From Prorocentrum cordatum (Eukaryota > Sar > Dinophyceae > Prorocentrales > Prorocentraceae): a DNA stretch of 64,000 nt. Made by a program: the position numbers and the translations under genes. The stretch covers positions 234,426 to 298,425 of the forward strand of contig CAUYUJ010016138.1 of assembly GCA_963575745.1 (NCBI GenBank), written 5' to 3'. Below the pieces are notes generated by a model. The model did no database searches. It was not told the origin of the DNA and saw only the letters and a program-made list of their open reading frames with translations. Numbering within the stretch: position 1 is the stretch's first letter; each line of letters opens with the position of its first letter. Below are positions 21,400 through 31,339 of the stretch, in pieces.

Positions 21400-22560
21400 C
21401 GGGCGCGATGGCGATGGCGGGGGCGGCAATGCCGACGCCGCATCGGCCAAGAAGCACAACCGAAGAACGAGGGGTAGAGAGACGGTTCACCTTGGATCGA
21501 TGCGATTCATAGTCGATACTGGATGTGGATCCAATCTGGTTGCCCTGAAATATGTACAGAATGCAGGCGCTATAGACATGATGAAGGAACTCCAAGTCCC
21601 TATCACATTGAACACTGCCGGGGGGCTTTCTAGTGCCCTCGGAACCGTGAGGAGTGCCTGCGAACGGCTGATGAGTGGTAAGTTTCACGCGATAGTCATG
21701 CCAGAAACGCCAAGCGTGATATCCGTGGGCGAACTTTGCATATATCACGGCTACAGTTTCTATTGGAAGAGTGGGAAAGAGCCGTGTCTCCTCCTACCCA
21801 GTGGGATGAGGGTGGACCTAACGGTAGATGATAAAATACCGTACCTCAACATTGGAGGAGGTGAGGCCTTGGGTCTGGTAGACGATGCAGCTCCCGCCTA
21901 CCCAATCGGGTTAGCGCGATGTGCGCGTGTGGAGGCGAACGCGACGTCTAGCTTGAACGATCCCGAGCAAGCGGAGGGCCCCCCGCTCAGGGCGGTCAGG
22001 CACCGCGCCACAGTGGACCTGCATTCGCAAGAAGTGATGGCGGAACAATCGTATGTGGACGGAGTCTGTAGTGACCGTCACGAGTACCACTGCAGGGGCG
22101 AGCCCGGCGAGGCCGAACTCCACGGCAGGGGCGTCATCACGTATTTATACTATGAGCCTCGGTTGGCCATCCGGGGGGGCTGGGGGCCCAGCCCAACTGG
22201 GATAGTCAACGGAGTGCCACCGCATAGCACCGAGAGCGGCAATGCCGCTGGAAGTGAGAAACAAGCCGCCCCCGCACCTGCAGAGGGGACGGCGGAAGAA
22301 CACGCGGAGGCACTAGGCGCAATCGATCTCGTCGACGACGATGGCGCCGAAGACCCGATGCAGGAATCAGGGGGTGAGCCAAGTAGAGTGGAACGGCTTC
22401 ACAAAGAGGCTCTATCAAGAAGGCACCTCATGACGCACCTGCCCAACAACCCGTACTGCCCGACTTGCACCGGGGCAAAGACGCTGAGAACACAGCAGCG
22501 GAAAAAGAAACAAAAAAAAAACACTAGAGAAGTTGAGGCCTTTCTCGGAACCGAAAGCAT
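21400..22560 (+). CDS. pol: Aspartic protease and integrase zinc domain
   Basis: The frame carries the retropepsin core V-D-T-G-C-G-S-N (catalytic Asp codon at 21515), followed by the strand-rich region with TAGG- and VISVG-like turns expected of copia proteases. After an acidic linker it has the integrase HHCC finger (H351, H359/H363, C370, C373 in the frame beginning 21350), written HLPNNPYCPTC. It breaks at an A-rich run (22502-22522). The protease would cut the polyprotein and the zinc domain helps integrase bind DNA. Confidence 0.85.
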
Positions 22561-23216
22561 TCGGAGGCCTATGCACCATGGACCACTGGTTCGCGCTTGA
22601 TGAATTATCGAGGGGACTTTACGGAGAAACCTCGCGTGTGACACTGCGTGACCAGTTCACGAGATTCCTGGCGGCAAAAAAGGCACGTTCGGAAAGTCGG
22701 CCGAGCAGGTCACCGACTTCTTAGTGAACCTACGGGCCCCGCACGAACAGTTCGTGCACATCTGCTCTGACCCGGCAAGAGAGCTAAAGAAAGCCTGCCA
22801 GGATCTGAAGATAGCTTACGATTCCACTCAGCCGGCCAACAAGAAACATAACTCCGTAGCGGAGCGCGCCGATGGCGTCGTTCAGGACGGAGCTAGAATT
22901 TTGGTCATTACAGCCGGGCTGCCGGCACAGTTTTGGGCATTCGCCGTCCCTTACTTCTGCACATGCTATAACGCCACGCACGAAGAGAACGGCAAGACTC
23001 CGTGGGAGTTGAGATTTGGCAGGCCCTTCAATGCCCCGCTAGTTCCATTCGGATCTGCAGTCCGATATCTGCCGCCGCTGGAACCCAGGATAAAACAGCC
23101 CAAAATGGCCCCGAGAACGCGAGTCGGCGTATATCTCGGAAATGTACAGCATGCGGGGGGGGGCGCGTTGGCCCTGACCACTACTGCATGCCGTTGGCGC
23201 AACTTGAAGGGTTGAA
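22557..23216 (+). pseudogene. pol: Integrase catalytic core, frameshifted
   Basis: The first part (22557-22724) carries T-M-D-H-W-F with the first catalytic Asp (about 22581). After a frameshift at about 22722 the second Asp lies in C-S-D-P-A-R-E (22769) and the Glu in N-S-V-A-E-R (22862), followed by the copia-type A-x-Y-x-x-N helix region (PYFCTCYNATHEENGKTPWE). The D-D-E triad is complete on paper but split between two frames. The frame ends at a TGA (23214-23216) after a G-run (23155-23163) that probably caused a further shift. Confidence 0.85.
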
Positions 23217-23239
23217 CTTCACTACTGGTATGAAGGCAG

Positions 23240-24103
23240 ATGGCAACATACCCATTGAGGAGAGGACGGAACAGGTGTGGACCGACACAGCTGTGGAGCA
23301 AATTCCAAGTCGAATCTCCACATGGGGTCATCGACAATGTCGACAATAATTCCACAGTGCATTTCCCGCTGAGGCGAGCCTGCGCCAAGGCTGCTCCGAA
23401 CGTTAGCAGCGTCACGCTTGAAACGCTGCTGTCGGGCGGGGATACTGCGGAGGAACAACAGGAGAGGCCGCGCGCGACATCCGGGGGGGCGTCGGGCTCC
23501 CACGAGGGCCCAGCGATGATTCCCGACACGCCCGACGATCTCGGGATGGAAGGAGCTGAGCCTCACGCCGACGGCGGGCGAGCGGACGGAGCCCAAGGGG
23601 GCCATGATCCGACAGATGATGAAGGGCCGTCGGGTCCGCCGCCCGAGCCAGAGCTCCCGCCTGTTGCCAGGCGAAGGAGGGTTGATTTCAACGCGGTAAG
23701 GATAGGCGAGAACCTCGCCGAGACAGATGCCACCAGTGCCAGGCAGACCAAATTCCTCGCGGCCCCCGCGAGGGGAGGACCAAAGGTTGAACAAGTCATG
23801 GCAAGAACAACGCAAAACCTGGACACGGGAGAGCATTACGAGAAGAACGCCGCAGTTGTGGGTAAGCCTCTTGAGGAGCGAACGAAATCGCTCCCGCTGA
23901 AGGTCAAGCAGAAGACGGCTCATCTCCGAGTGGTATTCTACTACGATCCTTACTACAGGAGGCCAAACGAGGTGGACGTGTACGATGAGGTATTCGGAAA
24001 CGCTGTCCTCCGACGCACACAAAAGGAATCTACGAAACCAGGCGTCCATCCTGACCGATGGTTCAAGACAAGTGGATCGGAGCGGAAGAGACTCATTGAA
24101 TAA
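23240..24103 (+). CDS. pol: Pol linker between integrase and reverse transcriptase
   Basis: A 287-residue frame is dominated by acidic, Pro/Gly-rich sequence, with RRRRVDFNAVRIGE and a basic, Tyr-rich end (FYYDPYYRRP). Related elements carry a similar variable linker here. It ends with TAA 24101-24103, and reverse-transcriptase coding follows. Confidence 0.55.
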   Translation: MATYPLRRGRNRCGPTQLWSKFQVESPHGVIDNVDNNSTVHFPLRRACAKAAPNVSSVTLETLLSGGDTAEEQQERPRATSGGASGSHEGPAMIPDTPDDLGMEGAEPHADGGRADGAQGGHDPTDDEGPSGPPPEPELPPVARRRRVDFNAVRIGENLAETDATSARQTKFLAAPARGGPKVEQVMARTTQNLDTGEHYEKNAAVVGKPLEERTKSLPLKVKQKTAHLRVVFYYDPYYRRPNEVDVYDEVFGNAVLRRTQKESTKPGVHPDRWFKTSGSERKRLIE

Positions 24104-25216
24104 TACAAGACGGACAAGAAGGGCTTCTATGGATTAGAGGGTCCGGGTCAGAACACTGACCTCTTGAGGGCAATAGGCGTCGAAATGCTTCGACCGGCAC
24201 CGACCTATGCGATTGCGGCGGCCGCCCTTCAAGAAAAAGGCCAGGTGGATGATGATGCGTTGAAAGACTTCCTGGATTGGTGCACAGAAACGCGCACACC
24301 AGAAGAAGAATCGGAACCGTCCGATGGACGGGAATTGAGCACCGATGGTGAAAGTGACTGGGATCGCACGGCGCTTGACTGCGCGGCTGTGGCTCGACGT
24401 CGCGGCGCCCCTCGCATGCCCCTTCGCGGGCGAGGTGCGGGCCACGATGCTCGCCGGGAGAAGGAGCCGGCATGCCGGCCGTGCTACGACCCAGTCACCA
24501 ACTTTGCGCAGGTTGGTGAAGAGGAAGAACATCTTGCTCCTCCATCGACGCCGGGCAATGCCCAGGCGATGAACTACGCTTGCGTCGCTCGACCTGCCAC
24601 CAAGGCCGAGGCGGCCAACAATGAAATGGCCCAGAGAGCGCTGATGGATGAGTGGGGGCGTCTTAGAAATATCAAGACGTGGGATGAATCAAAAGTCCAG
24701 GAGCTCCGCGATGTCAAAGAAAGTATAAAAGGAAAGACCTTCCACATCGGGGGACTCTTCGCGATCCTAGTGGAAAAGAACGCTGAGCTCCCTGAAGGTC
24801 ACACAGATCGCAAATTCAAAGGGAGAGTGGTATTTGACGGACCAGACGTTAATGCTCAAGACAAGAACGTGGCGCTGTTCCAAGAACTATCCAGCTGTCC
24901 GGCTACCATGCAGGCAAGCAAAGCTGCTGATACATGCGGCTTGTTCGAAGGACACGACATACAACAAGCAGATGCCCGCCAGGCATGCACCCAGTCTAAG
25001 CTAGGAGGCACCCCGACGTGGGTGCGATTGCCCAAGGAAGCATGGCCTGAGAGCTGGGCAGGCATGATCGACCCAGTATGCCCTCTGCTATTAGCACTGC
25101 ACGGGCATCCTGATGCTGGTGGATTCCGGGAACAACACAGTGAGGCGCACGTCATGTCGAAGGGGTTCGTACCAAGAACCTGCTGGAGGAGTTGCTACTA
25201 TCACCCAGAGCTCTAA
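24104..25216 (+). CDS. pol: Reverse transcriptase, N-terminal part
   Basis: The frame has the fingers sequence R-K-F-K-G-R-V-V-F-D-G preceded by KGKTFHIGGLFAILVEKN, and the palm motif A region Q-Q-A-D-A-R-Q-A-C-T-Q-S-K-L (Asp codon 24971), equivalent to copia Q-x-D-V-K-x-A-F. The frame stops at TAA 25214-25216, immediately before the YVDD strand in the same frame. That makes this single codon a disabling change and not a natural end. Confidence 0.88.
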   Translation, partial: YKTDKKGFYGLEGPGQNTDLLRAIGVEMLRPAPTYAIAAAALQEKGQVDDDALKDFLDWCTETRTPEEESEPSDGRELSTDGESDWDRTALDCAAVARRRGAPRMPLRGRGAGHDARREKEPACRPCYDPVTNFAQVGEEEEHLAPPSTPGNAQAMNYACVARPATKAEAANNEMAQRALMDEWGRLRNIKTWDESKVQELRDVKESIKGKTFHIGGLFAILVEKNAELPEGHTDRKFKGRVVFDGPDVNAQDKNVALFQELSSCPATMQASKAADTCGLFEGHDIQQADARQACTQSKLGGTPTWVRLPKEAWPESWAGMIDPVCPLLLALHGHPDAGGFREQHSEAHVMSKGFVPRTCWRSCYYHPEL

Positions 25217-25984
25217 TTGTTCTTAATCGTATATGTTGATGATGTCAAACTCGCGGGTCCCTCTCGATACCTGGAGACAGGATGGAATCTTATACTGAGC
25301 CCATCTAAGACTGCACCTGAAGGGATCGATATGGACCCACCTACGCCAGTGGGAAGATATCTCGGATGCGAACACAGGTTTTCGGAGACATGGATCGATT
25401 GGCAAGGCGTCGCTCCAACTGTGTTGGACCCGCCACCTCCCAAGGGCCAAAACGCCGATGGCGTGGCTGAAGCGGGGCACCAATCAGCTGCGGTCGCCCA
25501 TGGCGCAAATCAGCAGGGTACAATGATCCCGATCTACTGCGACAGATCATTTCACGTCCCCAAACGGCACGGCGTGTGGGTGAGGTATGACGCCAACGCG
25601 AATCGATACCACACGTCGTTACCGGGCGGACCCAAGGGAAGAGAGGCCGTCCGAAAAATTACCCTTGACTATGACACGTGGGAGGAGCTCGACGACACTG
25701 AATACACTAGCGGGATGGTAGCACCATCCACAGCCGTCGCTGAGAAGTGCTTCAGGGCACCCCTCCCTGATGGCCCACGCAACATAGCCACAATACTGGT
25801 ATACCAAGACCGCGATGCTGAGGCCATAGGCTATTTTCCTCAGAGCCCCGCAGAACAGCGCGGGTCGCGTGAGTCACGGTGCGCGGTACCCGCCACACCA
25901 CAGATACCTCCGACACCAGAGCACAAGCCAGGAATGAAGAAGAAAGTTCGAATAATGGAGTATGCTATGGCCGAATTATCCTAG
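25217..25984 (+). pseudogene. pol: Reverse transcriptase, YVDD and thumb part
   Basis: Directly after the in-frame TAA the same frame reads L-F-L-I-V-Y-V-D-D-V-K-L-A-G, the catalytic YVDD box (Asp codons 25238 and 25241) preceded by the usual hydrophobic strand. Then follow P-S-K-T and V-G-R-Y-L-G-C, the primer-grip and thumb signatures of copia elements. An acidic region follows. It cannot be translated alone. Confidence 0.85.
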
Positions 25985-25990
25985 TCCTGC

Positions 25991-26500
25991 GTGTCACTCT
26001 ACGCTGAGCTCGCAGACGCCGACTCAAGCACGCACCCGCTGTCGGGACCCCCCTTTGGCCCTGAACTCACCTCGTTCGAAGACGGGCAAGGCGGGCCACG
26101 CGGAGAACTATTGGCACCTGCCGAAGAGGTTCTGGCAACATGTTCGAGAATCGATGCTGCCATGGGGCCTCCCGATGCAGAAATACACGTGGGAGGACCT
26201 CCAATGGAGGACTCATCAGCTCCTGATCCCAAGCAACATGCCCCATCAGGTATACTGCAACCTATTGCAGCCAAGGTGCTGATGAAGATACTCGATGGGG
26301 CGCGGATGGCACGTCCGGATCTGCTGAACGCAGTCTGCAAGACAGCTGCTTGTGTCACTAAGTGGACCGAACAACATGACATATATCTGTTTCGCATCAT
26401 CTGCTATCTGGAAGCAACAGTGGACTACCGCCAAGCGTCGTGGGTCGGAGACCGCCGCGAAGATGCATGGCTGAAGCAGTTCGCAGGTGCTGATCTGGCA
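25991..26500 (+). pseudogene. pol: Connection domain of reverse transcriptase
   Basis: This frame carries LMKILDGARMARPDLLNAV and Y-L-F-R-I-I-C-Y-L, corresponding to the copia sequence between thumb and RNase H (A-R-P-D-I-x-x-A-V and the following helix). It runs in a different frame from the preceding and following parts. Confidence 0.75.
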
Positions 26501-27773
26501 AGACATTCGTACTCACCGCAGTACAAGTGCCAATGCACAGTTTCTATGGAGACCCAACACGAGAGCGCTTCAAAGCTGCAATTCACGACGACAGACTGCA
26601 CTGTCCCACAGCACACTGGAAGCGGAGATCGTGTCAGCTCACGAGGCACTCAGAAGAGAACTCTTGCCAGCGCCCCCACTGTGGGAGATGCTACTCGGCC
26701 GAAGCCTGAGGGCAGAGCTCATGGAATACAACCAAGCCGCCGTGAAGGTCGGCAAGGCAGGGGGCTCGCAGAAGCTTATGCACCTGCCACGTACTCACCG
26801 AATCGACGCTTCTGCCGTTGCTGAGCAGTTTACCAGGGGAACGGTAAACCTGGCGTACTGCCCAACGCACGATCAGGCCGCCGACATCGGCACCGAGAGG
26901 TTTGAACAGCCACCGTCGTGGGTGAAAGTGCTGTACTGGGTGCAGGTCGTGGCCCCGACCTTCTGGACTTCCGCGTCGCATCAACAATTCATGGACTCGC
27001 TATTTGAAGGCGAGACGGGTCTTCCCCTGAAACCCGGTGGGGTTCTCAAGCCGAAGCTAGGAGCGCAGTCCAAGCTACGGAACGGCGGCAAAATACCCAG
27101 TAAGAAGGCCAAGAAAAAGCTTAAAGGACAAAACAAAGGCAAACCTCCTGCTGATTCTCCGCCAAACCCTAGGATTAATAACCGGGCAGGGACACCAGCG
27201 GAGGTCAGCAACGAACGGAGGATTCACCGTCAGCGAAAAATTAGAGAAGACGAAGAGATGATGGCCCTGTTCGGGATAACTGACAGTGAGTCAAGCAGTT
27301 CAGAGGTACAGGCTCAGTCATTCGACGAAGAGAATGGCCAAGATACCGACGATGAACGGAGAGCAACGAATAGCGATGCTATGATTGCCGCTCCTGATGC
27401 CGCTGCAGGCTCCAGCGAAAGATCCCGACAACGCCTTTTCATGGAATTTTGTTGCGGACCTCACAGTCGGCTAGGGGACCGAGCTCTCATGCCTGACGGT
27501 CAATGCAAGGTGGTGCGTCTGACGGGGAAAGAAGATATGCCCACCAAAGAGGGAAAAGCGTTCGCGGTGGCCAAGATAATAGAGATTGAAACAGAACTAA
27601 GGTTTAAAGGCCTTACCATCGACAGACGCATAACACTGTGGATCTCGATGCCGTGTGCGGGCGGATCCAAATGGCAATGCGTGAATGAGACCATGTATTA
27701 CCGTTCAGGTAACGAAAAAGCTCTCAAGAAATTGAGGGGTCACGTGACACTTTTAGGAAGTTGTTATGTGTAG
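26487..27773 (+). CDS. pol: RNase H, linker and start of methyltransferase-like domain
   Basis: RNase H is recognised by H-S-T-L-E-A-E-I-V-S-A-H-E-A-L (about 26604-26650), the copia S-T-x-E-A-E-Y motif, and by A-D-I-G-T-E-R-F near 26880. After a Lys-rich and then acidic linker (27060-27420) a new domain begins with L-F-M-E-F-C-C-G-P-H-S-R-L-G (about 27434-27475). It continues to S-M-P-C-A-G-G-S-K-W-Q (27646-27680). The first motif resembles an S-adenosylmethionine-binding loop and the second a P-C loop. The frame ends at 27773 and the domain continues one frame away. Confidence 0.8.
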   Translation: MLIWQDIRTHRSTSANAQFLWRPNTRALQSCNSRRQTALSHSTLEAEIVSAHEALRRELLPAPPLWEMLLGRSLRAELMEYNQAAVKVGKAGGSQKLMHLPRTHRIDASAVAEQFTRGTVNLAYCPTHDQAADIGTERFEQPPSWVKVLYWVQVVAPTFWTSASHQQFMDSLFEGETGLPLKPGGVLKPKLGAQSKLRNGGKIPSKKAKKKLKGQNKGKPPADSPPNPRINNRAGTPAEVSNERRIHRQRKIREDEEMMALFGITDSESSSSEVQAQSFDEENGQDTDDERRATNSDAMIAAPDAAAGSSERSRQRLFMEFCCGPHSRLGDRALMPDGQCKVVRLTGKEDMPTKEGKAFAVAKIIEIETELRFKGLTIDRRITLWISMPCAGGSKWQCVNETMYYRSGNEKALKKLRGHVTLLGSCYV

Positions 27774-28200
27774 CTCGCGATTTGGCTCAAGAGGTTATGA
27801 AGAGAAAGGGCCGTATTTGTCTCGAGTGGCCGGCCCCACGTCGATACTGGAGCGATCCACATGTGAAAGAATTCTTGGATACATACAAAAATGACGATAC
27901 ATACAACATGACGACAATTCGGCTCCATGGATGTGCTTGCGGTCTCAAGAACAGCAAGGGACAGTACATGAACAAGCCATGGAGCACTGCATCGTCCTCT
28001 AGCATGATGGCCGAAGGTTTGATACGTAGGTGTGATGGAAGCCACAGGCATGTGGAAGCGAGAGGATGGGATTGCAAGCAGGCGGAAGATTACGCGGATG
28101 ACTTTGCGAGACGTGTGCGTTCGTTGGTATTGCAGGCTCTTGCGAGTGAGGTGAGCACGTGTACAATGTACCACGCCCCAGCTAATGCTGCTCCCGCCGT
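27761..28200 (+). pseudogene. Methyltransferase-like domain, C-terminal part
   Basis: After a frameshift at about 27765 the domain continues with I-C-L-E-W-P-A-P-R-R-Y-W (about 27815-27850), L-H-G-C-A-C-G-L and K-P-W-S-T-A-S. The same set of motifs in the same order follows RNase H in other dinoflagellate copia proteins, as I recall them. The frame stays open after 28200, but the composition becomes Ala/Pro-rich and unlike the family. Function is inferred from motif pattern only. No catalytic assignment is possible. Confidence 0.6.
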
Positions 28201-28326
28201 TGTGCGCATTGGAGTGTCTTTGGCCGCTGCTGTTTCGGCTCTGAACGCGGCCCAGTCGCAGCCCCCCGACGCGGCCGCTTCGCCGGCCATAACTTCCTGC
28301 GCGCGCCGCTGCTTCTTGCCGGCGAC

Positions 28327-29590
28327 TTGCAGACAAACCTCAGGCGCCCTTGCTGCGCCTTCATTCATCGGTCGCGGACCCCGCAGGTCCGCAAGCTACG
28401 AGAAGAAGGGACCGGGTGCCCCGACATCAGCAAGGGACTACCCTTGGAGGACGAGCATAGGACAATGTCCTGCATCACTCACGGAGGGTTGCGCGGGTTC
28501 TGGGGAACAATGTTCCAGAACGGACAAGATTGCCTGAACGCATTCGGGTATGAGCCCATCAAGCGCATCCTGCAGGACAAGGACATGAAATATTCGGACA
28601 AGTTCATTGCGTTTGTACAAGAGATGTACGGTCTTCTTGGCCTCGCGAAGGAAGTCCTGGGCAATCGCAACCTCGAGCGCCGCTACGCCGCGGGAAGTGC
28701 CATGGGCTATGACTAGGAGCGTCCGCAGCGATGCTCATTGCCGCGCGGCCGCTGGGACAACGCAGACTTGTTCGTCTCCCATGCCACTCAAGGAGCAGAA
28801 TAGAGTAATGAACACGGCGGCACCCTTGTGTCGGAAAGGGATGTGGGAGTGTTCACCCCGCACACGATGCCGTGGAGCAAGACCCCGAATCTATATCAGC
28901 TGCTGGGGATGCGCCCAGGTGATGACGTCGGAAAGAACATCCGCGAGGCGTTCTTTGCTCTGCATTCAGACAAGCGGAGGGCGTTCGAGAATGATGGGCT
29001 CGATTAGCCCGGCTTGCTGGCAAAAATGATCAAGGGGCCTTCGCTCCAGCCGACAATGGACATTCCACAGGATGTCTACCAAGCCAAATGGAATTCCGCC
29101 AGCGCCGGCAACATTCCCTGGATCGCGGGGCTCAAGCCACACGCACAAGGTAAACATCTGCCCGTGATACGGGGAAGACAGTCCAAATGGGAAGGGCCGC
29201 GTGATTATGGCGGACACCGCCAGGTCGAGGATCTGAGTGCCGTGGTGATTGCGCCATGGATGGACTCTAGAGCGCACGCGGAATACCGCATCTCCCGACC
29301 ATTCCTCACTCCGGCACAGGATGAGTCTCTGCTTCAAGCGTGGTTTCAGGAGCCCATCGATCGGCTGTTTAAGGACCTGGAGACAATGTCTCCGAGAGAA
29401 CTCTTCAGGTTCTACGAGCGTGAAGTCTGGGGCAACGTGGGTCAGTACAGGCCCAATGGGCCACGGAGGCACATCGCCGATCGGTTTTATTCCATCCATG
29501 CCACGATGCCCGACGATGTCGTGGATTGGAATGGTCGGCGATCCTGCTCGCGCCCCGATTGGACCAGGGGGAGTCGTGCGCTATCCGCAG
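28327..29590 (+). pseudogene. Downstream retroelement ORF with J-domain-like motif, three in-frame TAG
   Basis: One frame is coding-like from 28327 to about 29590, crossed by TAG at 28714, 28801 and 29005 only. It includes GLRGFWGTMFQNGQDCLNAF, then (28876-29004) P-N-L-Y-Q-L-L-G-M-R-P-G-D-D with I-R-E-A-F-F-A-L-H-S-D-K. This resembles a DnaJ J-domain helix I/II with HSD in place of HPD. The remainder (29014-29560) is an acidic, Trp-containing soluble protein of unknown family. A frameshift at about 29540 moves the reading to another frame. Confidence 0.5.
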
Positions 29591-30331
29591 AGGGAGAACG
29601 AGCCTCTTCAGGACAGCCCGCTTTTCAGGAGGATGCTGCTGCGGGATGTCTCGCTCATGGCCTCATACGAGGGCGCCGCGTTCCAAGACCTGGAGGAGCA
29701 TGTCAAGAAGTACAAGACTTACTCGGGAGTCCAGGGTCCCAGCGAGCGACCGGCATGGTCACGCGATCTGTGGCCATCTGCAACGCTGGAGGGGCGCCGG
29801 AAGTCACGCAAGCAAGAGTACAAAGTGGAGTTTCAGGACAGCCTTGTACACCGCGGTTGGCTAAAGCGCGCTGACTACATATCGCCTGCGCCCGACCGCA
29901 GGCGTGATCAGGGTCTGCTTGAGTTCGACTTCGATCCAACTCCCCTCCATTCAGCGCCGGTGCCATACATCAACTTGCGGCGGCAAGTCTTACAGGAGGA
30001 GACAGCGAGGCGCGTCAACATTGAGCGCGAAGCTGCCCCCCCATCGGCACGCCGTGAACGATCGGAAAGAGGCAACCCACCGAATCGCTGGAATCGTACG
30101 AGGGAAGATGGCACGAGGCAGTCGTCCTGGGACTACGGGGCGAGGGGGCCGCCGTCTCCTCCGCACAAGGGCCTCCCGGAGGGCGGCCGCCCAAGAAGGC
30201 GCCGCCGAGGGCCCCGACGAAACCCCCAGCTCCCAAGGCCCCACCATCGTGCGGCCCCACCATCGCACTACGATCAGGGCGAGAGCCGCCCGCCGAAGCC
30301 TCAGGCCCCCAAGGCGCCAACGCCATGCTAG
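29540..30331 (+). CDS. Downstream retroelement ORF, charged and Pro-rich part
   Basis: From about 29540 the frame reads RRMLLRDVSLMASYEGAAF, a Lys/Glu-rich helix and D-Q-G-L-L-E-F-D-F-D-P-T. It then becomes strongly Arg/Pro-rich until TAG 30329-30331. The codon-level texture is unlike the purely GC-driven frames around it, so it is probably coding. The function is unknown. Confidence 0.45.
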   Translation, partial: DPARAPIGPGGVVRYPQRENEPLQDSPLFRRMLLRDVSLMASYEGAAFQDLEEHVKKYKTYSGVQGPSERPAWSRDLWPSATLEGRRKSRKQEYKVEFQDSLVHRGWLKRADYISPAPDRRRDQGLLEFDFDPTPLHSAPVPYINLRRQVLQEETARRVNIEREAAPPSARRERSERGNPPNRWNRTREDGTRQSSWDYGARGPPSPPHKGLPEGGRPRRRRRGPRRNPQLPRPHHRAAPPSHYDQGESRPPKPQAPKAPTPC

Positions 30332-30640
30332 CAGCCCAGACAGGGGGGCCAGCCGAAGCCTCCGGCTCCCGGCGCGGCCCCGAATTACAGTACACCGAAT
30401 GAGGGGCGCACGCCGAAGCTTCAGGCTCCTGGCGCGCCGCCCTTCAATCCCGCCGATGGCGAGGGGTGAACGCCGAGGTCTACGGCCTCTGGCGCACCGC
30501 CTTCCCATCCGGCCGGCCCATGGCGAAGGGGGGATTCCGAAGCCGCAGTCTCCGGGTGCGACTCCGGGCCCCAGTGCCCAAGGTGAAGGCAGACGACCTA
30601 AGCCGTTTGCGCCGGGATACACCCCCCCGTACAAGGCGCC
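30260..30640 (+). repeat. Proline-rich coding repeat of about 66 bp
   Basis: About five units recur, each giving a P-K-x2-A-P-G-A-x-P core followed by x-E-G-R in one of two frames (PKPPAPGAAPN, PKLQAPGAPPFN, PKPQSPGATPG). A one-base change within the array shifts the open frame, typical of slippage in such repeats. Confidence 0.7.
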
Positions 30641-31310
30641 CCCCAAGGGGGTGGCACCACCTCCGGCGCCGCCGCGGGCCGCGCGCGACCCATATGAAAT
30701 GCCTTCGCAGACGCCACCGAGCAAGGGGCCGCCCCCCAGCTCGCCGAAGGCAAAGCCCCCGCCGCCTGGATTCAGGCCAAGACCGACCGACGAAAGAGTG
30801 CCTTCGTCGCCACCGCCGGGCAAGCATGCGTCTGCTGAGGGGCACGGTGAGCCCCCGCCCAAGAAGCAGCCCAGGCAGAAAAAGGCACCTCCTGCGCCAC
30901 CGCGCACTTCGTCTGTGGGAGCCGCGGACGGCCGAGAGCAGCAGGCACCCGGCGACTATGCCAGCGAGAACTCGCAGGGACTGCAGGAGCGCCTGCGCAT
31001 GAAAGAGCGCCTACGCCAAGAACAACAAGAGGCGGCGGGCACCCCCACACAAGAGGAGGTTCCGGCACGTCCCCCAGCCCACGGCTCGGGCGGTATGGAT
31101 CAGCAGGCCACGGGCGATTACGCCGCGAGCGAATCGCAGGGGCTGAAGTGGCGTCGTGAGATGGAACAAACGATGAGCGAGGACATCAGGGCCGCTGAAG
31201 CCGAGCAACAGCGAAGTGCAGAAGCTGGCGCCTCTGCGGCAGCCGATGAGCAAAGACCGGCTCCCATGTCACCACCGACGGTCACCTCGTTGCCGACAAG
31301 CCTCTCATAA
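30331..31310 (+). CDS. Downstream retroelement ORF, Pro/Lys-rich and helical part
   Basis: From about 30520 the frame is Pro/Lys-rich (PPKKQPRQKK). It then has two related helical segments, R-E-Q-Q-A-P-G-D-Y-A-S-E-N-S-Q-G-L and M-D-Q-Q-A-T-G-D-Y-A-A-S-E-S-Q-G-L, each followed by charged coiled coil (an internal duplication about 170 bp apart). It stops at TAA 31308-31310. An acidic coding-like stretch (Y-D-F-D-D-T) follows in the same frame. Confidence 0.5.
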
Positions 31311-31339
31311 TATGACTTTGATGATACAATGCGACGCCC

